Positions 55,170-63,899 of a DNA stretch of 64,000 bases are shown here, one piece after another. The notes under the pieces were generated by a model that did no database searches, was not told the origin of the DNA, and saw only the letters and a list, made by a program, of their open reading frames with translations. The position numbers and the translations under genes are program-made. This DNA comes from Symbiodinium natans (Eukaryota; Sar; Dinophyceae; Suessiales; Symbiodiniaceae). The first letter of the stretch is position 1; every line of letters begins with the position of its first letter. The DNA lies in NCBI GenBank assembly GCA_905221605.1, contig CAJNDS010002644.1:33501-97500 (forward strand). Direction: 5' to 3'.

Positions 55170-55241
55170 ACCCATACTTATGACCCCAAGTAGAAGTGCA
55201 GTTATCATTGGGGCTTTGAGTACCCTGAGCCTCCAAGTAGG
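55170..55241. mobile_element. MITE of the TACTTGGAGG family (copy 2)
   Basis: Right end TGAGCCTCCAAGTAGGG is clear; the left end is decayed. A possible exon (FNKQPVNPGTSI, minus) abuts it. Confidence 0.6.
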
Positions 55242-55408
55242 GATCGATGTTCCAGGATTCACGGGTTGTTTGTTGAACTGGCGGTTTAAGGAAGAAGCCC
55301 TGGGCGCCAAAGCGTGAATTATTTCGCTTTGGGAACAGACCCAGTCCCTAAGCCCTAAGCCGTAAGCCCTAAGCCCTACACCCTAAACAGCAGCTTTCTC
55401 CCAAACCC

Positions 55409-55483
55409 TACTTGGAGGTTTAGGGTACTTATAACCCCAATGACAAATGTGCAGATAAGCTCCCTGAGTCCCCCCAAGTAGGC
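55409..55483. mobile_element. MITE of the TACTTGGAGG family (copy 3)
   Basis: CTACTTGGAGGTTTAGGGTA and CCCCCAAGTAGGC form its ends. 55620-56585 has scattered repeats and a further foldback-like stretch (56330-56495); no gene seen. Confidence 0.65.
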
Positions 55484-56533
55484 TATAGTTCGACTTATAA
55501 TTTTAGGGTTTCAGGTTTTAGGGTTTGGGGTTTGGGGTTTAGGGCGTCACTTATTAGGGGTTTTTAGGGTTCGTACAGGGTTTAGAGTCTAAAGTCTGGG
55601 GTTCTAAGCACCCATGAACCTCCTAGTACCCGCAACTGAGGGTCAAAGGCCGGGTGGAAAATGGGAGGCCAACGATGCGTTAGAGGTTCAGGGGTGGACA
55701 TAAATGAGAGCCTATTGCCTAGTTACAACCGCTGTTACACCATGCACATTACCAGCTTTAATGCCTATGAACCTCCAACCCTAAACCCTAAAACCAAAAC
55801 CCAAAACCCAAAACCTAAACCCTGAACCCTACGTCAAGAAAGTCTACATGATAGCCATTTACACGCCCGAATCGTGAACACCTAAGCCCCACGTGTATCC
55901 AAGCTATGAGGGGAATTAGCAACAAAGGTACATTCCGTATTGGGCGCCTGCAGGGCTAGGTTGAGGCTGTTGCTGAGGGCTTGACACCCCTTTAGGATTC
56001 AGGGTTTAGGGTTCTGGGGTTCTGGGGTTTCTGGAGTTCTGGGGTTTTGGGTTTTGGGGTTTTGGGGTTTACCCCGAAGCTCCAGACCCTAAACCCTAAA
56101 CCCAAAAACCCTAAACCCTAAACCCTAAACCCTAAACCCTAAACCCTAAACCCTAAACCCCAACCCTAAAGCCCAAACCCTCAACCCTCAACCCTAAACC
56201 CCTCAAAAAAAGAAGCAGAAGCCCACAGCCTTTAACCCCCTTTGACAAACATTAGTACTTGGGAGCCCTTATAAACTCAAATAGGATTTAGGGTTTAGGG
56301 TGTGGGGTTGGGATTGGAGAAACATATGGAGCCCGAAATTAGGGGTGCCTTATTTGGGTCCTTATGTAAGGGACGTCTTTTGTTTGGGGACCATATTGAG
56401 GGTCCGTTATTTTCGCAAACCCCAATATTAGCATGTGGGGTCCCTTACAGAACCAGTATTTGGGGTCCCTTACTGAACCCAAATAAGGAAAATACATAAG
56501 CACCCTCGTCTCAGTAGCGCTGCCGGATTACCC

Positions 56534-56606
56534 ACCCTAGTTGCTGAGTATCTTGGGCCAAACACCCCCAAAAGGCTAAATGTTATCTACTCAGCTACTT
56601 AGACCC
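56534..56606. mobile_element. Foldback-like element sharing CTACTCAGCTAC with 61625-61715
   Basis: CCCTAGTTGCTGAGTATC and TATCTACTCAGCTACTTAG are inverted ends; the 61.6 kb relative has TACTTGCTAAGTAAACGG and TTACCTACTCAGCTACGAG. Confidence 0.55.
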
Positions 56607-56629
56607 TCAACCCCGAGCCCTTGCCCGAC

Positions 56630-56665
56630 CTGGAGACGGCGAAAGAAGCGCATCATTCCCGCCAC
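56630..56665 (-). CDS. Short exon, canonical splice sites
   Basis: ATGCAG|GTG and CAG|GTCGGG bracket 12 codons, VAGMMRFFRRLQ, phase 0. Confidence 0.5.
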
Positions 56666-56834
56666 CTGCATGCACGAGGGTTTAGGGTTTAGGCTTTAGG
56701 GGATCCTACGGTTTCAGGTTCAGAAGGAGGTTGTCTTGAGCCCCCTTAAACCTTGAATGAGGTTACCGCTACTGCATGCCACCCTGCGTCCGCTTTGGGT
56801 TCAGGGTTCAGGGTTCCGGGTGGTACAACGACAA

Positions 56835-56885
56835 CGGACCTTGAGCTTTGCGGGAAGACGGAAGACTTGCCAATCACGTCCTTTA
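56835..56885 (-). CDS. Short exon candidate
   Basis: CTAAAG|G opens DVIGKSSVFPQSSRSVVVVP. The donor is not clear. Confidence 0.4.
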
Positions 56886-56932
56886 GGGTTTAGGGCTCAG
56901 GAGCCCAGAGCCCGAAACCCTAAGCCCTAAAC

Positions 56933-56970
56933 CGCACCAGATTGAAGCATTTGCAGGTTATCGCTGTGGC
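56933..56970 (-). CDS. Short exon with GTTTAGGG donor
   Basis: AAGCAG|GCC and CG|GTTTAGGG bracket ATAITCKCFNLV. Frame is open further upstream too. Confidence 0.5.
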
Positions 56971-57647
56971 CTGCTTAGTTGCAGCGTTGCATAGGCGCAT
57001 CGATTGATTTTCTTGTGCACCCATACCACTATGAAACCAAAACATTTAGGGTTTAGGGTTTAGGGCTTGGGGTTTAGAGTTTAGGGTTTGGGGTTTAGGG
57101 TTTAGGGTTTGGCTCCAAATAGCCCAAAGTCGGTATTATTTACAGGCTTTAAACCTCAATGTAGGTGTTATTTGTATACTTGGAGAGCCCTAGGGAAACT
57201 GCAAAACCTAGCCCTAAGCTGCGCTTGCGCTGCCCCTTTGACTGTAAAACGTCACACCGAAGAAGCAGCAACAACGGGAGACGGGGTTTAAGGTATCTTT
57301 GTCTTCTTGGCTGATGCTCTTGTTAAGAAGCGCATTAGCCCCGAGATTTCAAGAGGGGTCGCGTAGCCACCTACAGCCTACAGTTGAAGATCACTTCATC
57401 AGGACCTGCATTCTGGCCTGGTGGGAGCAGTCTCCCGACCAGAAGCCTACATCCGCAACATTGCAACATCCCTAGATTCACGGTCCTAGACCTGCATTGC
57501 CTACCCAGGGCGTCCAAAATGCTTAGTTTTAAAGGAACACCCTGAACGACTTATTATCTGTCTGCTTGCTTCCTGCGGTGACATGGTCTAGTTGATATAG
57601 TGGCAAGCGCAACAGTTCTGAAAAATGCACACTCTGAAGGCCTAAGG

Positions 57648-57932
57648 TCATCTAAAACTTTGTTTTAGAAAGGTTTGGGCTTTCACTGCTGGCTGTGTAT
57701 TTAGGGCAGGTATCAAGTCTTGTTCCAGACACGTGGAACATCCTTGTGCATTATGTGGTGCCGAGAAGCCAAAAACGCTGTAGATGCCAGAGTTTTGGGG
57801 ATGTTCGCCAATGGCATGAAGGCTTGTGTCTTGTTCCAGAAACGACAAACATCCTTGCACAGCATGCTGAAAAAATCGCAACATGCTGTAAATACAACTG
57901 TTTTGGGTGTTCGCCATAGACGCTATTCCCAC
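57648..57932 (-). CDS. Unrecognised ORF with an internal duplication
   Basis: Two related units appear in frame: QNSGIYSVFGF...AQGCSTCLEQD and QNSCIYSMLRF...VQGCLSFLEQD. They match DNA repeats at 57718-57810 and 57829-57916. Conservation in frame hints at coding, but there is no domain, and the plus strand is also open. 57300-57650 has no telomere motif and no gene seen. Confidence 0.35.
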   Translation of the reverse strand: MGIASMANTQNSCIYSMLRFFQHAVQGCLSFLEQDTSLHAIGEHPQNSGIYSVFGFSAPHNAQGCSTCLEQDLIPALNTQPAVKAQTFLKQSFR

Positions 57933-58021
57933 CCCGCGAAAACCGAAGAAGTCAGCAGGTCAACAGAGGAAACGACCAGTGAAACAAAAGCGCCATGGCC
58001 AACTACGTTGATGCGTTTCGG

Positions 58022-58072
58022 GTTTAGGGTTTAGGGTTTAGGGTTTAGGGTTTAGGGTTTAGGGTTTAGGGC
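58022..58072. repeat. TTTAGGG array
   Basis: About 7 units; to the right an open minus frame (SIRFILRPCIAVPLLRYPVV, 58080-58240) has no splice support. Confidence 0.85.
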
Positions 58073-58938
58073 TGGGCACTGGCCACCCAGACCCAGCTGT
58101 AGCTCCCCTTTGCTCGGGAGAAGACTATACAATACACCGTGCAGCGTAGGAACTACAACTGGGTACCTCAACAAAGGAACTGCAATGCATGGTCTAAGTA
58201 TAAACCGTATACTCGGCATTGGACTGCCTCGCAAGATCTGTGAGCCAGAACTTCGCCCTCCCAAGCCCAAGGTCGAAATCTTGCAGGGGACTTGGTCGAA
58301 AATATTATGGCTCTTAAAAATGATTGCAGAAAAAAACCCAAAGGGGCCCTGTACAAACCGACGTAGGGGTTGCGCTAAGTTCTGGGCACCTCTTGGGTCT
58401 CCATTGTGGTATAATAGGGTTTAGGGTTTGGGGGTTTAGAGGTTTAGGGGTTTAGGGGTTTAGGGGTTTAGGGGTTTCGGGGTTTAGGGTTTAGGGTTTA
58501 GTGTTTAGGATTACTCCTTCCGGTGTAGTTGCTAGGGTTTAGGGTTTTAGGGTCCTCACAAGCCCCCATAGTTGAGATCAAGCCCCCCCCCCCCCCAACA
58601 CATACTTGAACCGCTCATGCAAGAGCCTGCCGGGCCAGGGACGTGACAGCAAGGACTAAGCGTGAGGGTGTTTCGGTTGAGGCTGTACAGTGCCATGGAG
58701 AGGTTCGGGTTGGTTGGGGTTTAGGGCTTTGTGTTTAGGGTTGAGACTTTAGGGGTCTAGGGTTTAGGGTTGTAGGGTTTGGCGTGTAACATCTAGGCCT
58801 AAGAAACAGGATGCAAAATGCTGGTTGCTTCGGGCACTCCTGCAAGAGGCAAGGCCACCTGATTCAAAACAGAAAGAGCTCATGGTGTTTTTAGGAGACG
58901 ATCTCATAAGATGCTTGAACTTTGAGCTCTTTTCCTAC

Positions 58939-59097
58939 TCAAACAGTATCGGAAGAGTCTCCTTGTAGTTGCTTAGGCTCCTGTATCAAGCTGCTGGGCT
59001 GACCATGTTGCAGGTGCTGGCAGTGCTTGTGCGACAGCAAGCCTTGAGCACAACTGCTCTGGGCACAGGGCTTGTGCGGCGCGATGGACCGAGGACC
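58939..59097 (-). CDS. Possible terminal exon of a Cys/His/Gln-rich protein
   Basis: The frame IAPHKPCAQSSCAQGLLSHK then HCQHLQHGQPSSLIQEPKQL runs to TGA. No domain recognised; composition suggests a disordered tail. 58420-58790 holds TTTAGGGG units only. Confidence 0.4.
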   Translation of the reverse strand, partial: GPRSIAPHKPCAQSSCAQGLLSHKHCQHLQHGQPSSLIQEPKQLQGDSSDTV

Positions 59098-59305
59098 CTA
59101 AATCTGTGCCTGCGTGTGCGATTATGTCCCTAAACCCTAGACCCTAAACCCTAAACCCTAAACCCTAAAGGGAAGTTTGTTTAACTCGGGCTTACATTTG
59201 CACTTGTCTTTCCATCGGCACATCTGCCTCTATTTTGAGCTTCAGAGGCCCCGGAACCCTAAACCCTCATCAAGCGTCAGTCCTCGAGCCCGGAGCCCTA
59301 AACCC

Positions 59306-59397
59306 TACTTGGAGGTTCATGGTACTTATGAACCAATTGTAACTGTACATATAACTTATAACTGCACTTAGAAGCCCCTTAAGGAACCTCCAAGTAA
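59306..59397. mobile_element. MITE of the TACTTGGAGG family (copy 4)
   Basis: CTACTTGGAGGTTCATGGTA and GGAACCTCCAAGTA are its ends, with a near-repeat AACTGTACATATAAC in the middle. Confidence 0.8.
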
Positions 59398-59560
59398 ACT
59401 GAATGAGTGAAGGACTGTCGACGAAGTTAGGATGGCAAAGCACAAGTACAACATGACGGCCCGGGTGAGGCTCCAATGTATGTCTGCCCTAAACCCTAAA
59501 GCCCCAAAGCCTAAATCCTAACTCTTAACTCTAAACCCTATAAACCCTAAGCCCTGCCCT

Positions 59561-59688
59561 TACCGCCCGTACCCGCACGGCCCCTGTCTAGAGATCTAAC
59601 AAAAGAGCTCCAATGTATGCTTCCTACCGCCCGTACCCGCACGGCCCCTGTCTAGAGATCTAACAAAAGAGCTCCAATGTATGCTTCC
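59561..59688. repeat. Exact 64-bp tandem duplication
   Basis: Two identical units start TACCGCCCGTACCCGCACGG and end CAATGTATGCTTCC. On the minus strand each reads GAAGCATACATTGGAGCT after GGTAG or TCTG, giving EAYIGALLLDL. Confidence 0.95.
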
Positions 59689-59859
59689 AGAGTTTTAGGG
59701 TCGAAGGTTTCAAGGGTTTAGGGTTTAGGGCTTCGGGTTAGAAAGCCTCAGGTGGCTTTCAGGTTCTAGGGTCCAAGGTTTTGCAGGTTCAGGGGTTCAG
59801 GCTTGAGGGTACAGGGCTTTAGGTGGCTTTAAGGGCTTTTGCGTGTTGGGACCCGAAAC

Positions 59860-59981
59860 CCCCCAGTCCCGCAGCCTCTCTTTTTGCGTCGAGTTGTGCA
59901 TAGGGGCAGTGTGAAGGGCCATCCCCTTATGGGGAGCCCCCCGGAAAAGACCACGAGCTCAACATCTTCGGGGGTTCCTTC
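59860..59981 (-). CDS. Exon of an unrecognised protein
   Basis: The frame EGTPEDVELVVFSGGLPIRG then WPFTLPLCTTRRKKRG is open to GG|GTTTCGGG. An upstream ATG is in frame. The plus strand is also open but less protein-like. Confidence 0.5.
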
Positions 59982-60021
59982 TATCATCCGGTTGAAGGGT
60001 TTAAGGGTTGAAGGTTGGGAT

Positions 60022-60108
60022 GTCCTCCCTTAGAGTAGCAGTCCTTAATAGGGATTATAGTACCCCCTATTCATCCCTACTGAGGACTGCTCGTATAAGG
60101 GGTAACAC
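60022..60108. mobile_element. MITE of the CCCCCTTATACTRRCAGTCC family (copy 3)
   Basis: TCCTCCCTTAGAGTAGCAGT and GACTGCTCGTATAAGGGG are inverted ends of an 87-bp element. Confidence 0.75.
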
Positions 60109-60423
60109 GCCAAGTTGAAGGGCTTTATACGGGTTAGGGTTTGGGGTGTTTCGGGTTTCTTTTGGGTGTTGGAGGGTCCTCTGGCAGGTTGGTGCTTATG
60201 TAGGGAGATAACGAGATAGCGATGAAGGGGGACTGTGCTCTGGAGCAACCCCCCCCATCTTTCATGTGCAAAAGGCGCAGGTCCTCTTTACCCCAAACCC
60301 CACTAAAACCCATGCGGCCCGGCTCTTCCCTAAACCCTAAACCCTAAACCCTAAACCCTAAACCGAAACCCTAAACCCTAAACCCTAAACCCTAAACCCT
60401 AAACCCTAAACCCTCGAGAGGAC

Positions 60424-60507
60424 CTGGGCTTTGAAGCCTCCTTACCCAGAAGCATCTTGCTCCCAGGCGGCAAGGCGGCAGCTATGCATGCAAAGCCCAA
60501 GCTCATC
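60424..60507 (-). CDS. Exon, possible N-terminus
   Basis: GTCAG|G is followed at once by ATG: MSLGFACIAAALPPGSKMLL then GKEASKP, donor AG|GTCCTC. The hydrophobic start could be a signal sequence if the ATG is the true start. Confidence 0.55.
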
Positions 60508-60734
60508 CTGACGCCGTCGACATGCTCGGGTCTCTAAACTATGGCAAAACAAAACCCTAAGCCCCAAACCCTAAACCCTACACCCTAAGCCCTAAACCCT
60601 AAACCCTAAACCCTAAACCCTAAGCCCTAAACCCTAAACCCTAAAAGGACAAAACAAGGAGCATCGCTTTAGAAGACTGGCGCCTGGACAGGGCTGGACA
60701 TCTCTAATTGCTTGAGCCCTGGTCGGGTCCTAGT

Positions 60735-60862
60735 TTAGGGTTGGTAGGGTTTAGGGTTTAGGGTTTAGGGTTTAGGGTTTAGGGTTTAGGGTTTAGGGTT
60801 GAGGGTTTAGGGTTTAAGGTTTAGGGTTTAGGGTTTAGGGTTTAGGGTTTAGGGTTTAGGGT
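60735..60862. repeat. TTTAGGG array with opposed CCCTAAA array at 61052-61140
   Basis: About 16 units; the pair brackets 60870-61050, where no exon is certain. CCCTAAA also runs 60330-60412 and 60555-60645. Confidence 0.9.
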
Positions 60863-61149
60863 TTCGAGCTTAGGGTTCAGGGCTGAGGGTGGCTTAGGGT
60901 TGTTCGTAGGGGCTTTATGATAAGGTTCAGGGGTGTTTAGGGTTTGGGGCTTCTGGTTTGTACAAGGTTTGGGTTGTTTCGGGCTTGCATGAACATGCTT
61001 CCGCCGCGGGTTCTAAAGTAGACCATCTGGGTGCAGCAGAAGACCCCCTCTAAACCCTAAACCCTAAACCCTAAACCCTAAACCCTAAACCCTAAACCCT
61101 AAACCCTAAACCCTAAACCCTAAACCCTAAACCCTAAACCCAGCAGAAG

Positions 61150-61225
61150 GCTCTCCAGAGTTCAAGCCCACGCCTGCCAGGCAAACCTGTCAGCGGCAGC
61201 TCTTTCGCGCTGCAATTCTCCGCCA
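61150..61225 (-). CDS. Possible exon, frame ambiguous
   Basis: After TTGCAG| the frame RERAAADRFAWQ could end at GC donor CAG|GCGTGG; another frame, LPLTGLPGRRGLELWRAFCW, reaches GGGTTTAGGG. Confidence 0.4.
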
Positions 61226-61793
61226 GCCGCCCATGTTTAGGGTTTAGGGTTTAGGGTTTAGGGTTTAGGGTTTAGGGTTTAGGGTTTAGGGTTTTGGGTT
61301 TAGGGCTTGAAGGGTTTATAAGGGTTTTAGGGTTTTTGGGGTTTAGGGGTTGAAGGGTTTATGAGCATTTTAGGGTTGAGGGTTAAGGGTTTAAGCGTTT
61401 AAGGGTTTTGTGGTTTAAAGGTTAAGGGTTTTAGAAGGGCTAAAGGTTAAGGGTTTAGGGTTTACCTGTTCCCGCCCATTTGGTCACTGAGATGAACAAC
61501 CTTCTTCTCCCCTCAACTCCGAACCCTAATCCTAAACCCAAGTCCTAAACCCTAAACCCTAAACCCTTTAACCCTTTAAACCCTCAACCCTGAAACCTAA
61601 ACCCCAGGCCCGATACTTGACCTACTTGCTAAGTAAACGGTTAACCTTTCAATTCTGGTAGGATTAAATGTACCCCAAAGGGTTAAAGGTTACCTACTCA
61701 GCTACGAGTAGTAAGTTTAACTTAGGACTTGCAATTGAGAAGGTTTAGGGCTTAAATTCACGCCCGCGACGCTGACATTTACCGAAACCCTAC

Positions 61794-61850
61794 AACATGG
61801 GGCAGCGATGTCGCGTGGGCGGCAGGTCGACGCCTCAAAGGAGCTCGTAC
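61794..61850 (-). CDS. Exon of an unrecognised protein
   Basis: CCGCAG|GT and T|GTAGGGTTTC bracket TSSFEASTCRPRDIAAPC. 61240-61790 to the left is repeat plus the foldback at about 61625-61715. Confidence 0.6.
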
Positions 61851-62406
61851 CTGCGGTTTAAGGTTTAGGGATCTCTGTTGTGTGGGCTCTTAATGGGGTC
61901 GGACCCGATTGACACGCAGCGTAGAATAGCACGGGGAGGTTTTTTTTTTAACGGGATATGTAGGGGAACCTAGCGGCAAATTGCACCAACGAGGGTTCTA
62001 AGGACTTTGGTGGCTATACCTATGGTGTTATGGTTAGTTTAACAGATGGCTTACCCTAACCCTAAACCCTGAACCCTGGCGCTGAACTTAAAGCTGCTGG
62101 GTCTGAGCGGCTTAGCGCTGGCATGTCAGAGTCTTGCAAGGTGTTTGGGATATGGGGGGGGGGGGGGGGTGTCTCACCCTGCTTCCAAACAAACTTTAAC
62201 CATGCCTTGATTTCCCTAAACCCTAAATCCCCAAACCCGAAGTCCTGTAAGCCCAAACTCCATGCACCACTGGTGACTTAGGCAGAGTTTCCGGTTTAGG
62301 CCTGAAAAGGGAGGAAGTACCTTAGGCTTAGGTTCTGGGGGGGTCTACCCGACACCCTAAACCCTAAACCCAAAACCCTAAATCCTAAACCCTAAACCCG
62401 ACTAAC

Positions 62407-62490
62407 CCTGAAGCGTCCAGCGAACTGCAGAAGCTGCTTCTCCAACTGCTTTATGTGCTCGATGAGTTCAGCTTTCCTGGCTGTGAGCTC
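62407..62490 (-). CDS. Coiled-coil exon
   Basis: CCTCAG|GAG and AGG|GTTAGTC bracket 28 codons, ELTARKAELIEHIKQLEKQL then LQFAGRFR, with leucine/isoleucine heptads. Phase 0 at both ends fits the exons at 63590-63658 and 63844-63890, so the three probably belong to one coiled-coil protein. Confidence 0.75.
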
Positions 62491-62696
62491 CTGAGGATGT
62501 GAGGGCTGGACCATAAAGCCTAATTTTTGTGTTTAGGGTTTAGGGCTTAGCCCCTAAAACCCTAAACCCTGTAGCTGTAGTGGTTGGGGGGATGAGTGTT
62601 TGTTGGGTGTAGGGGCCTCCAGATTTGCACATCAGAGTTTCGGAGTTTCAGCATGTTTCCGCGGGACCTCAGCAAAGGGGCTAGGCCCCTCTGGTG

Positions 62697-62812
62697 CCCT
62701 AAACCCTAAACCCTAAACCCTAAACCCTAAACCCTAAACCCTAAACCCTAAACCCTGAACCCTGAACCCTGAACCCTGAACCCTGAACCCTGAACCCTGA
62801 ACCCTAAACTTA
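62697..62812. repeat. CCCTAAA then CCCTGAA array
   Basis: Eight CCCTAAA units switch to eight uniform CCCTGAA units, another local variant block. Confidence 0.95.
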
Positions 62813-62966
62813 AGCCCAAAACCTGAACTCGTGGGAACCAAAAGAACCATTTTTGAGGTTCTGGTGTGGCTTGAAACCTGAGAAGGGGACCGCAATGAGG
62901 CTCGCTGCGTCTGGCACCCTAAACCCTAAACCCTAAACCCTAAACCCTAAACCCTAAACCCTCTCT

Positions 62967-63036
62967 TCAGGGCACACCCAGCTGATGCTCATGATACTCG
63001 CCTCTGATGGCACGCCCAGCTGATGCTCACGATGCT
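62967..63036. repeat. About 31-bp direct duplication
   Basis: GGCACACCCAGCTGATGCTC and GGCACGCCCAGCTGATGCTC, each followed by a similar tail to GCTCGCC or ACTCGCC, lie next to each other at the start of the plus-strand ORF. Confidence 0.85.
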
Positions 63037-63469
63037 CGCCGCACCTGGCCCTCCCTTAAATCCATTGTTAATGTGTATTCGCGTGCGAACAAGGAATACG
63101 CCCAAGAGTCCAATGATTCACTTGCCTTGGAATTATTAAGGGCTTTGTTCCAGATCAAGCGCATGATGGACATCTTGTGCGCTTCTTTACAAACCCAATC
63201 AAGAGGAGAGGGAACGAAGTGCATGCGCAAAACCTACTTGGAAGAATGCTTGAGTCATTTGTTCTTGCTTTCTTTGCTTTCATATTCTTTAGTGTTATAA
63301 CCGTGTGACTGGCACTCATAAACTATTACGGGAGAGCCCGAAAGGTGAGGTTGAGGATTTCGTCTCGAAATTGGGTTTAGTGTCGAAACTGTCTTACATT
63401 CCGCTCCCTGTTGTCCCTGTTAGAGACGCCGAATGTGTGTATACTACACTCTCATATATGATTCTATGA
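63007..63469 (+). CDS. Plus-strand ORF pair in a minus-strand intron, unrecognised
   Basis: The first frame reads VNVYSRANKEYAQESNDSLA and LELLRALFQIKRMMDILCAS to a stop at 63300. A second frame from about 63290 reads YNRVTGTHKLLRESPKGEVE and SKLGLVSKLSYIPLPVVPVR to a stop at 63469. A pyrimidine-rich stretch ending TTCTTTAG at 63292 could be a splice acceptor joining them, with a GA donor near 63241. The block lacks telomere-type motifs and is the only convincing plus-strand coding. It may be a mobile-element fragment or a nested gene. Confidence 0.45.
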
Positions 63470-63479
63470 TCTCATAACA

Positions 63480-63545
63480 TTATGCAATTATACATATATT
63501 ATATAAGTGATGTATACATATATATATATACATAAATATATTGTA
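63480..63545. repeat. TA-rich simple repeat
   Basis: TATATA/TACATA runs separate the plus-strand ORF from the coiled-coil exon. Confidence 0.9.
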
Positions 63546-63589
63546 TAGCTTCTAGAAAAGCCCCTAAACCCAAAACCCTAACCCTAAAC

Positions 63590-63658
63590 CCCAGGTCCGA
63601 GCTCCTGGGCATTCTTCACCTTCTTCTGACTGGTGACGTCCATCTGTGCCATCAGCTC
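63590..63658 (-). CDS. Coiled-coil gene exon
   Basis: AACCAG|GAG opens ELMAQMDVTSQKKVKNAQEL, 23 codons to GGG|GTTTAGGG; a GA donor (CAG|GAGCTC) is an alternative. Phase 0 at both ends. Confidence 0.7.
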
Positions 63659-63843
63659 CTGGTTACTCTTAGGGTTTACGGTTTAGGGTTTAGGGGCCCA
63701 AGAGGCCCAAGCCCTGAAACTCAATTTTGGGGTTTGGGGTTTGGGGTTTGTGGTTTGGGGTTGGGGGTTTGGGGTTTCGGGTCCCTAATACCCAAAGAGA
63801 CCTAAAACCATTTTTGAAGCCCTTTTAAACCCTCAAGTCATAC

Positions 63844-63890
63844 TTCGAGGATTGCACGCCTGGCGATGCGTCGGCTTATGGCCACGGCCC
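63844..63890 (-). CDS. Exon upstream of the coiled-coil exons
   Basis: AAGTAG|GG and GAA|GTATGA bracket AVAISRRIARRAILE. Its phase-0 end fits the next exon at 63658. The gene continues to the right of the window. Confidence 0.65.
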
Positions 63891-63899
63891 CTACTTAGC

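Larger units (their letters stand above)
54227..55601. repeat. Pair of 55-bp direct repeats around the CCCCAAAA array and foldbacks
   Basis: 54227-54281 and 55547-55601 share TTCGTACAGGGTTTAGAGTC and flanks. Between them lie the CCCCAAAA array and two TACTTGGAGG-family elements. The intervening 54900-55160 shows no gene. Confidence 0.75.
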
